Source of the DNA: Lanius collurio
Lineage: Eukaryota > Chordata > Aves > Passeriformes > Laniidae
DNA length: 64,000 bases
Assembly: GCA_020086605.1 (NCBI GenBank)
Contig: JACBWW010000040.1
Coordinates: 2,071,185-2,135,184 of the forward strand
Reading direction: 5' to 3'
Below, piece after piece: positions 1 to 12,807 of the stretch. Made by a program: the position numbers and the translations under genes. The first letter of the stretch is position 1. Each line of letters begins with the position of its first letter. The notes beneath the pieces are model-generated. The model had not been told where the DNA came from. It searched no databases and saw only the letters and a list, made by a program, of their open reading frames with translations.

Positions 1-790
1 TTTTTTAATATCTGAAGTTAATTTTCAGTTCTGATGAGACCAATCTTTTTTCAAACTAGACAAGTTTTTGGCACAAAATAAATACATGATGTTCATCATC
101 TAAGTTTAAAATGAGTCAGTTGGAAAATAAATGGGAAAAAAACAAAGCAGAAGTAAAGATGTAACTAAAAAATGTAGGAGTTTGCATGCTAAATTTTAAA
201 GCATTAATTACTTGGTCAACATTTGTTTATTTTATATTAGTCATTATTGTAGCAAGTTTCAATCATACACATTTGGAGTAATTTAATATGTTGACTTTCA
301 TAAGCATTGTGTATCACAAATACTTCCAATTAAAAGAGGGAAACTAGATTAAGACAAAAATCAGCAGTCAAACCTCTACTCATATTAGAGTGAATGAGCC
401 ATCCCACACTACCCTACATTCAAATACTGGTTGAGAACCTTTTCCTGCCTTACAACATAAAATCATATACATCTAAGTCTAATGTAACAGGTCTTTTCAT
501 AATTCTATTTTAATTCACCTATCCTTTCACAGTCCCTGGGGACTCACAAGTCAACAATGCAGAAGATTAAATTTTACTCATTTCATACTGGAATTAAAAT
601 CAATTTTTGTTTTATTATTTGGCTGTACTACTTTTCCATATTTTTCCAACCAAACCTCCTTACACACTGGCATTACAGACAAACACAGTACATTAAAAAC
701 ACAGATAAACTGGACTGAGGAAGGCCATTTATGGAATAAATTAGTGTGTCCTTACTTAAGCTACAGCACGCTACCAATATACTCCTAAAG

Positions 791-838
791 GCTCTGATCC
801 AAAGCCCATTGACTCCAGTGAGGTTTGGGTCAGATCCA
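791..838. repeat. Relic of an ancient interspersed repeat (CCCATTGA-type core)
   Basis: The segment holds GATCCAAAGCCCATTGACTC followed by a GGTCAGATCC end. This resembles the CATTGAAGTCAATGGG-type degenerate palindromic repeats scattered in sauropsid genomes. Similar cores occur at 49573-49611, 51333-51403 and 61636-61789 in this window. The family name is not known to me; assignment rests on pattern similarity only. Confidence 0.35.
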
Positions 839-3673
839 CTGTAAAAAGAACTTAATTCAGTAGTGGTAAATGGAATCCAGAATGTGTAATTTGATTAGAA
901 ATCACTCCAAGTAACACTGTGAAGAATGTTGGTGACTGCTACACGGCTCATACAGATTTTAGTTCCTTAAACTATTATTAAAAGAAGTCTGGAATTCCAA
1001 GTTTTTGCCAACCACACTGTTGCAGCTTAATTGGGCAGCTGTCAACTGTTAGAAAATAACTGCAGCATCATCTCTTTTAGAAGAACTAGTGTGGGAAGTG
1101 AAACACTTTCATGGGAGCTAAACTTTCTGGAGTCATGGTAATGAATCTGTTTTCATCAGGTGACCATGAGTCATCATTTTATCAGCAGTTTAAAGGGTTT
1201 TCACAATAGCTGAGCGTCATCCGTGCCCATGCAGGGCAGTGACTGCAGCACAATAATGAAACAGGGGGCCATGTGCTGTGGTACCATTATTTAAGGAAAA
1301 GTCTGGCCACTGACTCAAGAAAAATACTGCAAAGTCATGGCTGAATAAATGCTGCAGGGAACACAAAATGTCCCCAAACTGCAACACAAAATGTCCAGAA
1401 ACAAAGCTTTTATTTGAGAATAAATAATAGGAATAGTTTTGCTATTAAAAACAGCTGCCTTTTAAGGAAGTTGTGAACTACATGGATGAAACATCAGGAA
1501 AGAATAAAAACATGTTGTCAGTCACTCCTCTCCCCTTTACTCCATAGGCCTGTCAGAACACACTCTTACACCAAATACTCAGATAGCTCCCACATACTAG
1601 AATCCATCTACATTGTCCTAAGTAAGGAGAGGCCACATAAAAAATTACCAAAAAACATTATAATAAATTTTCATTATCATAACCTCAAAAGCAAGAACTG
1701 CATCATGAAACTGCTTTTACCAGGTACTGCATAAAACATGGATGCCTTTACCTCCCAGCCTACTAACCTCCATCTGAACCCACTGGAAAGAATTGAAGAA
1801 TTTCACCTATGGTGTAAGCTGAAGCCTCTCCCAGGACCTAAAGACACTCTGTGACCCCAAGCAGCATCGCTGCTAAGCCCTCATGTTTTGCTGGACTCAG
1901 AGAGATTCAAGTCTGCTGCTAAGTTTCCCATCCTTTCCTCCTTCAGGGCTGGACTCTGGGGTCAAGCAGGCAGTACCACCAGGATCTCCATGAAGCAGAA
2001 CAGTGGAGGTGTAAAATCTGGTAGTGCTGGTCAGAAATAAAGCACATGGCAAGTACCATGGAACCTACAATCTTTGAATTCATTAGATAAAAAAATACCA
2101 TATTACTTAGTATGGTGGGTATTTAGAATCCCATATCACTGCCACAGTGATATAGTGCTCACAGTTAGAAAAAAATCTACTTTTCAAGCACAAGTGGTAC
2201 TTTAAAAACTAATCAGATTTGAATTACCAAAAGAAGTAATGCAAGTTGAACCATCCTTTTATTCTCTATTTGAAGTGATCCCTGTGAAAGCAGTGTTTCC
2301 ACTATTGTTGTTTATCCCTCTGGCTTCCTATTCCTTTCTCCTTCTGCTAACACTTTAATCTCTCAACTGTTCATCCACTCATCATTTCCCTAGGCTTGAA
2401 AATTAATCCTCTGAGGTCAGTGAGGAAACTTCCAGTGACTCCAGGAGATTTAGAATTATATTGTACACTTAATTTTCCTCCCCCTTCTACCTCCCAACTT
2501 CCTCTTTTGTTTCTTCTGGAACTTATTTACTCATCACTTTAGCCATTCCATATCTGGTCCCATGAAATTGGGAATTAAATGGGGCATTAAGAAAGAGAAC
2601 TAAATAGATATCCCTCCAGCCATTATTATTCTTTGCACTTCCTACTTTAAATCACATTGCCTCCTGCCCCTTTTTCATCATCTTCTTTAAGACTTATAAG
2701 CCTTTTTAGACAAGTATTCCATTTTATCCATTTATACAGAAACAAACATGACAGCTGAGTGAAGTGTGATGGTACCTGATAATAACAATTTCAACCACCT
2801 GTATTTCTGAGCAATACCACTTCAGGAAAGCTCCATCTCTAGAAAACCATTATTTGATGGTTAACATAACTATTTCTTAATTTTTAAAGACACAAAAAGC
2901 AAATATAAGAACACACAATACCTGTAAAACTCAACAACCCCTAATCTGTTTGGAGAACACCGGTACCTTAGTTTTAGATTCACAGTACTTTAGAAAATTC
3001 TATTTCAATCACAGAAACCTAATCTTAGCATGTTTTTATTGAAACATTTGTGAGTACTCCAACCACAAGAATTTCACAGTGAAGGGGAAAAGAACATCAG
3101 AAAATACTGTATTAGTTAATTTAACTAAGTACTCTCTAAAAAAAACCTAACTCTCAAACCAGAAATCACAATGCTAACAAGCTCACAACTATGTACATAA
3201 AAAAGCAGCTGCAGACTCAGTCTTACAACTCTGAGCAGTCACAATATAAAAAAATTTACTTTAAATACAAACAGCATTCCTTATCCTTGCTCTCCCTTTG
3301 AGAGCACTGCACTCATGTATCTATGGACTTAATATAGAAGTAAACACATCTGTTATCCTTTATCACCCACTATATGGGATCAGATAAATAAAAAGTCAGG
3401 TAAGAAAACCTACTCAACACCATAGTTTTTTTTCTCTCCAAACAATTCCCAAGAAGGAGGAAATATATCACTTTCTCACAAAAATATTATGACTTAACCA
3501 CAAATATTTACAGAAATATTGATCAGCTAACTCAATGGACACACTTCACAGAAATGTGAACTTTAATTTGTCAAGCCCACTGAGATGTCACCTAAGAATC
3601 ATCCAGATGGGCATAATGGGTGGAGAAATTTTTGCTGATGTACTGTCACTGTATTACATTTCAACTGGCAGGT

Positions 3674-3693
3674 AAAAAAAAAAAAAAAAAAAA
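3674..3693. repeat. A20 homopolymer
   Basis: Twenty consecutive A residues inside SLX4IP intron 2. No recognisable SINE or retrocopy body lies upstream, so it is recorded as a simple mononucleotide repeat. Confidence 0.9.
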
Positions 3694-5228
3694 TCAGAAA
3701 TAACAAAATAAACTTCAAAATAAATGTTCATCTTGTTATTCCAAACCCAAGACAATGCACAGGTGTGTGAGCAGACCCTAAACTGACCCAGCCAGGGCTG
3801 CCAGTCCATACCAGGACACTGTCTGACAGGAACATGGCTTTCCATTTCCTTCTACCTACTGCTAGAGCCTATAATCAATGTTCTTGCTACACACACTTCC
3901 TTTCATGGAGCACTCCTAAAATGCCAAAGACAGATGTTAGGATGCCTTTGGTTATAAGTCAGTATCTCAATGATTACATGAAGGTACACCAATATAAAAA
4001 AATAGAGTACACAAACTGGTCATATTAAAATCCCACTATCATTTTCCTGTCCCATCATATCCAGTATTTCTATCTTTGTTCCCAATATAAAACAAAAAAC
4101 TGTGTTTGATATTTCAAATGAACTTGCCACTTCAAGCAAGCAAAAAATCAGTAAGAAGGATTAAAAAAGGCACATATATGTCCAGCATACAATAATTTAA
4201 ATTGGTAACAAGGAGCAACAATGCTGAAAAATCAATTGCAGAGTGAGCTGGATGACCAGAGGGAACAGTGAAACTACAATTATCTTAATCTAAGGCCTAT
4301 AAATCTGAGACAGAACAGCACTCAAAGTAGGAAACAAAGTTAAAAAAGGTTTCCTTTGAGCTGAGCTATTGAAATATAGTAACAAGTTACTCTTCCGTCT
4401 TTGGCAAATGAATGAATCGCAGAAAACAGTAAATGAAATTTTTCTATTGCAGCCATAAAAAATACTATATTTAGTTCTGCAGCTTGGCATGAATAAAGTC
4501 AATTTACACAATTCTGGAAGAGAAATTCTTTCTACTTTGTCCAAAGTTTTAAACAAGGCCCTAGTGATATTATTTTTGAAATCCATATAGAGTTCATGGT
4601 TTTGCTTAAAGCCTCACCAATTAAAGTTAAGATTTATTTCTCAGAACAGCAGTATAATATTTTAGCAACATATAGAGAAAGATTAATTAAATTCATATGC
4701 TGGGGATATTTTACCATGCAATGCTTTATGTATTATCAATGTAAAATAAAATTGAAAATTGATGATCAAATTAACTCACATAAAATATTATCTATTGCAA
4801 ATCACAACACTGTATCGCCCAGCTGCTTGGTAGGTGAAGAAAGTGTGTTTAGCACCTAAGTGTAGTTTTTGTATTAAGGTTTAAAGCTATTTTACTGCAT
4901 CAAGTAGTTTATTTCAATCCCTCCTAATTGCCCACAAAGCCAAGCTTAAGATCGACTCTCAAAAACAGACCAATTGCTCCCTCCACTGGAAGTAACCGAC
5001 CATTACACCGGGGTGCAGAGACCAGCAGCTAAAACACGCATTGAAAAGAAAGTAAGTTAAACAAATTAGAGGGGGTTTCCACTTAATTACTTGACAGTTA
5101 GCTAAGATCTGATGGACTGATAACCTGCACTTTTCACTCTTTTACTGAAAAGATTCACATACACAAGTTTGCAAAATCTAAAAACTTAGAAGTAGAGAAT
5201 GTGTAAGAAGAGGCGAGGCACTTGAACC

Positions 5229-5720
5229 ACGGAATTATGGCATCATGGAGTGGTTTGGGTCGGAAGGGACCTCAGAGACCATCCCCCCTCCAGTTCCAAC
5301 GTCCTGCCAGGGGTAAGAACACCTTCCAGTAGACCAGGTGGGACTGGATGGGGGTCTGAGCAGACTTGAACACTTCTGGGGATGAGGCATCCACAACTTC
5401 TCTGGGCTACCTGTTCCAGTGTGGCACCACCCTCAGAGGGAAGAATTTCCTCCTAAAACCTAACCTGAACCTACTCTCTTTCAGTCTAGACCCATCTCCC
5501 TTTCCTGTCACTACATAACCTTGTAAATAGTCCCTCTCTATCTTTCTTGCAGGCTCCTTTCAGGTACTAGAAGGCCACAATTCAATCACCCTGAAGCCTT
5601 TTCTTCTCCAGGCTGAACAATCCCAATTCTCTCAGCCTTTCCTCAAGGAAAGCTGCTCCATCTCTCTTTCTTCCTTATGTCCCTACTGTGGACTTGTTCT
5701 AACACGTCTGTCCTGAACAT
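5229..5720 (-). mobile_element. CR1 LINE, 3'-terminal fragment, antisense
   Basis: The plus strand reads as the reverse complement of a CR1 3' end. It begins with the ATCATGGAGTGGTTTGGGTC-type terminus, followed by GGAAGGGACCTCAGAGACCA, then the CACTTCTGGGGATGAGGCAT and TCTGGGCTACCTGTTCCAGT blocks and the pyrimidine-rich stretch ending near GGACTTGTTCTAACACGTC. CR1 is the dominant avian LINE, usually 5'-truncated. The fragment keeps only 3' UTR and adjacent sequence, with no intact reverse transcriptase ORF. It lies within SLX4IP intron 2 and is transcribed in the sense direction of that gene. Confidence 0.92.
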
Positions 5721-7379
5721 TTTCAGACTCAGTAAAATGCCCCCATCAATTTTAAACACAAGGAATCTAAAATTAGGAATATAGTATTTTCTACACTCCC
5801 TCTGCAGAGACAGGCAAAAATAGTTTTTAATGGAGAATCTTCTGCACAGGGATCTTCCTTGTAAAGGAAAGCTGAACAGTCTTAGAAAATATTCACATGA
5901 AATACAAATCCAGTGAATGTAAAGAAACAAAACTTTACCTGATCTAACAGGTAAATGATGTAACAATAAAATGTTACACAACTGTGCACAAAGTGAATTT
6001 CAATCAGGTCAAGGTAAAGTTAATTTTCAGCATCTGGTACATGCAAAACTTACTCTCCTTTCTCATATCCTATAAAAAAGAAAAAGTTGTATTTCATTGC
6101 CATTCTCAAAAGCTGTATCTGTGATATTGCTTACCAAACACATCCTCAATGAGAACCCAGCCCTTGCTCAGGCTAAACTTGGTGACTGCAAGGCCCATGC
6201 TGAATACCAGTAACTCATCTATACTGAATAATGAAGGGTCAGAAACCAAGTGTCTCCAGGCTTTTTATGGAGTAAAGACATTCCAACTCACACCACTTGT
6301 CTTCTCAGGCACTTACATGAATATCAAGAGTTCTCAGCTGAGAAAAGCAGTGCCTTCAGCCTCAGCTCCTGTTGTTACCCAGTGGTGCACAGACTCACTG
6401 TATCAGCTAAAATGTGCTCAAAGATATTTCTCCTGTAAGTCCTCTGTCAACTCAGCAGCACTGAATAATACAGAGATGGTACTGTTAACTGAAGGTTTAC
6501 AGTCCTGTTAAACAGTAAGAATTTAAAACAAACATCCCACTAAATGACAGCAGTTTTCCTTGGAAAAAGAACACATAGCAGACAAAAATTAAGTGCTTGG
6601 TCTTCTCATTAAACAGGTTGGTTACCCACAAAACCAAGCTTCAACAGCTTCCACAGTGATCACTCAGGAAGGGTTTTGTAGCTGCCCTCCAAAAAAAACC
6701 CCAAGCATACTCACAGGGGAAAAATCTCTTGTGTTAGGAAAAAAACATTTCCAAGAAAATAATATGTTGTGCTAATCACAAGTAGGTATATTTATTGATT
6801 AGCTGGTATAGTTACAGTAGAAGAATTATGAAGTGCTATGTTTATTACAGAATGTTTTGAAAAGCTTTGCTCTTCAGCACATAAGCAAAAGTCTGGGACT
6901 GTTTGCAAAATGTACTTCAATAGCATTTTATTGGACATGAAACAACTAATCCCTGAAAATGGAACAAGAGGCTAAAAAAGAGACAAATTGAATGTCAAGA
7001 GTGATAAATAGTTTAAGAACATTGCTACACCTTAAACCACAAACCCTTAGACCTGGGAAGAACATAAATAATATTACAAGATGACCATAAGAAAAAAATT
7101 ATACTTCAGGTAGCAAATAGTGTTTTACTGAGAATTCATGTTTCTACATCTAACTGCACAAGGAAACACTTTTAGTTACAGCATTTTAATCCTCAGCTGA
7201 CCCCAGATGCACTCTGCCATGATACAGCAGCAATTCCAAGCTTGCTTCCAGAGGGAGAGAAAAGCTCATCTAAAGTCTGCTACTAAGACCAGAAGGCTGA
7301 AGGATGCACTTTTAGTATGAACAGACACATTCTAGGCAGTATTACAGATTTTTTTTTTAAGCTATGACATTCTACTTAC
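5721..7379 (-). other. SLX4IP: SLX4IP intron 2, proximal part
   Basis: Intronic by position between the CR1 fragment and the SLX4IP exon donor. A plus-strand ORF at 6149-6511 shows no domain, signal or conserved motif and I do not treat it as a gene. I see no other structured feature. Confidence 0.7.
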
Positions 7380-7428
7380 CTTAATGACAAATTTGTTGGA
7401 TGCCATGATAGGTCAGTGTGAGCTGGTC
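7380..7428 (-). CDS. SLX4IP: SLX4IP first coding exon (exon 2), start codon and first 9 codons
   Basis: Read on the minus strand, an acceptor TTTTTATAG precedes GACCAGCTCACACTGACC, then an ATG at 7406-7404 opens a nine-codon stretch MASNKFVIK that ends in a consensus donor AAG|GTAAGTAG at 7380/7379. The human SLX4IP N-terminus begins MASKKFAVK and I recall its first coding exon as similarly short, so the match in sequence and position is convincing. Coding bases are 7380-7406; 7407-7428 is 5' UTR. SLX4IP binds the SLX4 structure-specific nuclease scaffold and is linked to interstrand-crosslink repair and ALT telomere maintenance in the nucleus. The exon ends in phase 0. Position next to MKKS in head-to-head orientation matches the mammalian locus. 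Confidence 0.85.
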
Positions 7429-10400
7429 CTATAAAAATACCAATTAAAAGTGATCAGCACAGGAGAAACACTCAGATCTCAACATCAATTGTGAAGGATT
7501 TTTACATCTGTGGCTCATTTTTTCATTACTGCTATTCTTCAAACCTATACTCTGCTTTAAGGAAACCAAGGAAAACTCTTATTTAAAGGAGAATTACTTA
7601 GCTACCTGTGTTGGTTTCTCTTAGTGAACCTCATAACTACCCAGGCACTTTGTAACCAACATAAGAAATACAAAGTTAGAACTCTTTTAAGTAAGAAACT
7701 ATCGTTTTTTGGCTCACCTGGTATCCATTCATACATACACACATTATGTACATTTAAAATTTTAGACTACTACACACATAAAGCAACATAACCCGAGTCT
7801 TATGGTGGTTGCACAAAAGTAAAGTGAACTTCAGACATCCTCCTCTCTTTCTTATCCCAAACAGGACCTAAATTGCTTACTTTGGGATCCTGAGTGAAGT
7901 ACATTGAGCTGCACACACCATGACCCTGCCTCAGTCCATTCCAAGTAACTCTGGAAGTGTTAACTTGTGCTAGAAGTTAAACACTCCCTTGGGCTCAAAA
8001 AAGCCCCTCAATTAATTGTAAGATTTTTTTTCCAAACTGACATTTACAGTCACAGCACTGAGGCTACTTGGGAAGCTTATCATCCTCCACATAGATAGGA
8101 GCCCAAAACTGACTTGTCAAAAAAGGAGAAAATTAGGTTAAGCTCATGAAAGTCTTTCCAGCTAACTCCACAGTGCTGGGATTCGGGAGAGACAGACAAT
8201 GGGCCCTCCCTATGGTACCAATTAATAGCTACAAAAACCAGGAATACAAAAATTATGATACATTCTATTTTCACACAGGGTAGGAAGAGAGCCAACAGAC
8301 AACAAAGAGACTTGGACTGGTCCTAGAGCCTCAATAAAGTGGCAGGAGGTCGAGTACCCAAACAATACAATTTAAGCTTCAATATTAAGAAAGAAAATGA
8401 GCATCGGTAGCTGCTGTCTGCAATAAATGAAGAACAACAGAAACCACACTGAGAATAGAGCTGCCTTCTGTAATCTAAATTTTCCTGAAGGATTAGTCTC
8501 TTAAAGTGGAAAAATCTGGTCAATTTTGTAGGAGATAGTATAGGAAAATACTGAAAATTGAGGAATACGCACATATTTATCATTGCATACTTCACATTAT
8601 TGTTAAGTACTACGATAGAGCTGTCAAAATTTCAGGACACAAGTCAGGTTGGGGATGTGTGTCAGGCACTACCCTTACATGTTTCAAAATGCACTCATTA
8701 TCATTATTTAACTTCAAAAAAGTGCAAAACAAGATAAACACCCACTTTACAACTACACAGCACAGATGATTTTAATCATAAAATACTTAACATTCCTGCA
8801 CACAGAAGCTGGAATACCATCATGCCTTGTGCCATGCCACTGTCATTCTCCCTTGCACCAAACAGCTCTGGAAACTTCTCCATCTTATCAGATTAAATCC
8901 TGTCAACTTTACTGACAGCAATTTTGAGAAACACAATGCAAGGAACAGTGCTCTGGACCATCTGAGACATCCTGTTTCAGTTCAGTCATGTAGTAAGTGC
9001 TGCTCTGTAGAAGTAAGCGTAGTAGAGAAACTACTTGACAACTCTCAGTAGGAGATAAAACCCACAAGTTGTTGAAAGAGCAGCTGCTAGAACTAGTTCA
9101 GAAGAGATGCTGAAGAGAAATTGCAGCCACCAAATCAAAACCAACAGAGCTTCTCAGTTCCTCAAAACATTGCTTCCGAGAAACAATATTTGAACTGCTA
9201 ATGTTTTCTCATTAATCCTTACAGTAGCAATAACATAAAAAAGAATTGCAACAAAACATGGCAGAGTATCATCTCTTCTCCAAATGCTCATGTTTTCTTG
9301 AGAACAAACAAAGCAGGTGCATGAATCAGCTGAAGTTATCCCAGCACCACTGATCTCTTTCTGGTCACAATTTATATTCCAGAGTACTACTGTCACAACA
9401 TGTCAGCTGCTACCCATGTGTCAGCCACAGGCAGGCAGAAATACCCTCCAATTACAATTTACAAAAATAATAGAAGAGAAAACATAAAAAGGAGAAATAT
9501 GCACAAGAAAAGTTAGCTTTGGTTCAGTTTGTTCTTCCTGGGAGTAAGCTGACTTTGGGAGTTTGCCAGCTACTCCATTCTTTGCACTGACCTCACAGAT
9601 AAGACAAAGGAAATACAGCAGACAGACAAAATGTAAGCAAATCCTCAGAAAACAAAAAGGAAAATATTTTATGTGTGAACCATCAGGAAAATCCCTGAAG
9701 TGACACAGGTGAAAAAATACTCAATACTAAAACATCAGAAGATGAGGAAAACCACTCATCAATTGTTCAAGAAAAAAAAAAAAACCAACTAGCCCCAAAA
9801 CACTTTGCCATTTCCTGTGCTAAAAAAAAAAAAAAAAAGGCAACCAAAAAACCCACCAAAAACACAGATCTATTACAACTGCTACTGTTTGACAGAGAGA
9901 TTCTGTTTCATGGAATGCTTTTTCTGTTGCAAATCTCTAAAGTAAATTCTAAATTAGGATATACAAAGATAAGCAAATACAGCAGAAAAACTCCTCTCAC
10001 AAGACTATATATATATTAAAAAAAACCCAAAACTCCTGATGTGGGATGTGTAGTATTTCAAGACCTAAAATGTTGATACAACCTGTACAAGAAGAAATGA
10101 TTTAGAACTAAACACGTAGGTTGCCTGTAGGTAGAATGAGATGCACTTGAAAAATAATGTGGCAAAATATCTTCCTTCCCTAAAATTGAGTCCAATGGAG
10201 CAGTGGATACTCAGGAGAAGCCAGAAAACATGGTCACCCAGAGAACAAGCTCAAGTGTCCTCTACCAACTGATAAACAGCATCTTACCTCAGCAAAGTAG
10301 CTTTCTGTGGGGAGGAAATTTAGACCTCAGGAGAAACGAGGAACTGAAAACTCCTGCCACACACTTGAAAATACAGCAGGAAACTTCACACACTGCCCAT

Positions 10401-11410
10401 TGCCAGGTGCCTTTGCCACACCTGGGGAGAGGGGGCACCTGAAAACGGAAGAAACAAACAAATGCTAATTATGTAGGTTAACTATTTTTGTAGTTCAAAA
10501 TGAGCTATCACAACATAAAAGAGGAGTTTTCTGAACTTTCCAGTCCAGCACTTGTCAGTTTCTGGGACTGAATCCTAGGCTTGGGATGAGCAGTGCAATG
10601 CTCAGCTACTCACATATCCACTAAAGCATCTCTGGTTCTTAAAAGACACATCAGAATCTTCCCATTTTTGCCATTCAGGATTTTTATGCTCACTGTTGCC
10701 AATTACTCCACTGAACCCTTGAAAAGTACTTTTGCAGCCAGTCAGTATCTATTCTCCTCATTGTTATTCACACACCTTCATTCATAAACTGCCCATTCAC
10801 TATAAGGTTGAACAAGTCAGTTTCAAAAACATGACCCACTTACCACAGAACTGCCTAGAACTAGAGGAACGAGAGGTTCTGAGTAACATGAGAGGGCTGC
10901 CACAGAAAGGTACTATTATCTTTTTGCACTGATAAGTACCTTTTTAAACTTTTGTGGAACAACTGAATGCAATTAATGATGAAAAATTACTATACAATGA
11001 AAAAAAAATTATACTCCTTTCTGTATGGAGATCAGGCATTAAATACTTGTCTTTTGGCTACAGTGATAAACTCTGCAACTATAAATGAAAACAAACCCAT
11101 TCATTATCACACTAATATAAAACGAGACATTCTTGACAGCGACTGCAGGCATTGAGAGAAGAGTGAACAAGTGAAAAGTATTACTGTATTCACAGGAGTA
11201 TTTCTTGTACTTACAGGAGTGAATACAGGAAAAGTGAATACAGGAAAGCAGAACAGCTAAGGAAAAGCGGAGGGCAGGGAACAAAGTTATTTGAACTTCT
11301 GCCCGCCCACAGGAAGCCTCAGACAGCTGGGCGCAGGTGTAAGGCGGAGTGACTGCAGTAGCAGGTAAGCAAACAAGAAGAATCGGAGATATTATATGCG
11401 CATATACATA
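7429..11410 (-). other. SLX4IP: SLX4IP intron 1, no gene recognised
   Basis: This lies between the coding exon at 7380-7428 and the CpG island that should hold the non-coding first exon. It includes A-rich runs near 9770-9785 and 9822-9838, a short AT dinucleotide run near 10007-10016, and a small direct repeat of GTGAATACAGGAAA near 11218-11246. ORFs on both strands are short and without recognisable features. The exact donor of exon 1 was not resolved; a weak candidate on the minus strand is CCT|GTGAGG near 11541. Confidence 0.6.
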
Positions 11411-12125
11411 TTTTTAAGCGCGGCCAGTGCCTGGCCTGGGTGAGGAACGGGACAGAACGGCTGAGGCGGCACTTGAGGGAGGCTCGGTGGGAGCCGACCG
11501 GCACCGCCGCCAGAGCACCATTTCTCCCCGAGCCTCCCCTCACAGGTTTATCTGAGCAGAAAAGAGGCGCTGGAGCCCGAGGCGCGGCCGCAGGAGCCCG
11601 GCGGCACAAGCCGGCCGCACCTCTCCCCGCTCCGCGCCCGCCTCCCGCGGCTCCTCTACCCTACCCAAAATGGCCGCGCCCGTCGCCACCGCCCGCCCCG
11701 CGCTGCCCGCACGCAAAATGGCCTCTAGCGGCCGAGGCGGGCCCGGGCCGCGAGTGACGCGGCGCTCGGCTAATGGCAAGCGGCGAGGGGCGGCACCTCC
11801 GGGGTTGTGCTTCTCTCACTTCTCCTTTTTCTTCTCCTTCCTCCTGGGGCGCGTTTGAGCGCGGTGGGTGGGTGAGTCGTCGCCGCCACCCCGGGAGGAC
11901 TCTTGGGCAGCGCCTTCCTCAGCCCCTCCTAGAGGGGGTCGTGCCCGCGGTCTGTGCCCCAGGGAGCCGCTGCCCCCTCAGCCGCCCGCGCCTCAAGGTC
12001 GCTGGGACCTGGGGAATGAGGAGGAGGAGGGGGTTGTGAAGGCTCCGGAGCGTGGTGGAGGGGTGGTTGGTAGAGCGTGTTACCCCTGTCAGGGGCACGG
12101 AGTTGGGTGCCGGAGCGTTTCCTCT
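11411..12125. promoter_or_regulatory. CpG island, likely bidirectional SLX4IP/MKKS promoter
   Basis: GC content and CpG density rise abruptly here against AT-rich flanks, with many CGs between 11411 and about 12010. The island sits between the minus-strand SLX4IP exon and the plus-strand MKKS exons, as in mammals, where the two genes are transcribed divergently. Visible motifs: two YY1-like AAAATGGCC elements (11667-11677 and 11715-11723, 48 bp apart), a GGGGCGG Sp1-type box near 11788-11794, a GTGACGC CRE-half-like site near 11754, and a pyrimidine tract at 11811-11846 that could surround the MKKS start site. No TATA box is evident. ORFs read through the island on both strands are GC-driven artefacts (Pro/Ala/Arg-rich). 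Confidence 0.8.
11800..11871 (+). other. MKKS: Candidate MKKS non-coding exon 1 (5' end not defined)
   Basis: A strong plus-strand donor, GGTGG|GTGAGTCG, places the end of a first exon at about 11871 within the CpG island. The next recognised MKKS exon begins near 12784, which would give a first intron of about 0.9 kb. The left boundary is a guess based on the pyrimidine tract and falling CpG density. Another donor-like site lies near 12152, so alternative first exons are possible. Confidence 0.4.
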
Positions 12126-12783
12126 CCGAGTTGTATCTCAACTCAAGGCAGTGAGGTATCTTGGTAGAAAGCTTGAGAATAGGTGCGTTTTCTTTTTGAA
12201 GTAGGTACTTCTTGGCGAAACCCCATAGAAAGTAGTGCTTTCCTGTTTCTTATTATATAAGGATTAATTTATTCTCTTTTTAATGGTGCCGCTTCTGAAT
12301 ACCGTAAGGTGCTCAGGAAAAGCTGCGCAAAGGTAAAAGTGGTGTCAGAAGCATCACACCTTGCTTTGCCTGCAGTTTGAAAGTTCTGTATTCCCTTAAG
12401 AGCTCAACTAGTCATTTAATTTTATTAATAAATGGCGGGGGGAAGGTATGTTTTGAACCTACTTTTGGGCTTCAAATATTTACCATCTGAGCAGTAGCAC
12501 TTGTAATTAGATAAAGCTTTGTTGTGTTTAAGATTTAGCATGCCAAAGCTCGAAGCCAATGCTGCAATTAACATTTCAAAATGTCTGAATTGAGGTTATT
12601 TTTATAATTTTTTTTTAAGTTCACAAAGTAAGGCTTTTTTGTTTAGTGTTTTAGTCATCTGCTGCACTGCAATTAAAGGTATTAACATTCAGCTTCATCT
12701 GTTCAGTGTTATTATTATAGAGTAAGAAAAAAAAAGGTTTTCTAGAATATGTTCAAAATAATAAATTATCTTTACCTAGGTAG

Positions 12784-12807
12784 ATGCCAGTTTGCAATGG
12801 GTCTTAA
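12784..12807 (+). CDS. Seven-codon upstream ORF overlapping the 63-aa ORF start
   Basis: If the exon begins after the TAG at 12781-12783 or the TAG four bases earlier, its first ATG opens ATG CCA GTT TGC AAT GGG TCT TAA. The initiation context is weak (T at -3, C at +4). It overlaps the start of the 63-codon ORF at 12797 in another frame, so scanning ribosomes must bypass it. A similar minute leading uORF is mentioned for mammalian MKKS, as far as I recall. Whether it is translated is unknown. Confidence 0.3.
   Translation: MPVCNGS

Larger units (their letters stand above)
1..5228 (-). other. SLX4IP: SLX4IP intron 2 (partial), no exon recognised
   Basis: This AT-rich stretch lies downstream, on the minus strand, of the first SLX4IP coding exon at 7380-7428, so it is intronic by position. 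I looked on the minus strand for the next conserved coding segment of SLX4IP and did not find it; in human the gene spans about 200 kb, so it probably lies left of the window. The small ORFs here have no recognisable domain. Contents noted: an old repeat relic near 791-838, small hairpins near 2097-2153 and a 20-base A run at 3674-3693. Confidence 0.7.

Noticed and set aside
1..7379. Search for the second SLX4IP coding exon left of 7380
   Set aside because: No minus-strand match to the conserved segment following the first nine residues; the intron is probably longer than the window.
11319..12167. Overlapping Pro/Ala/Arg-rich ORFs on both strands of the CpG island
   Set aside because: GC-rich sequence lacks stop codons; compositions are artefactual and frames overlap on both strands.
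12749..12796. N-terminal extension of the 63-aa microprotein from an upstream in-frame ATG
   Set aside because: The extension lies before a probable splice acceptor (TTTACCTAG), and the 63-aa form from 12797 fits the known length and has the stronger start context.
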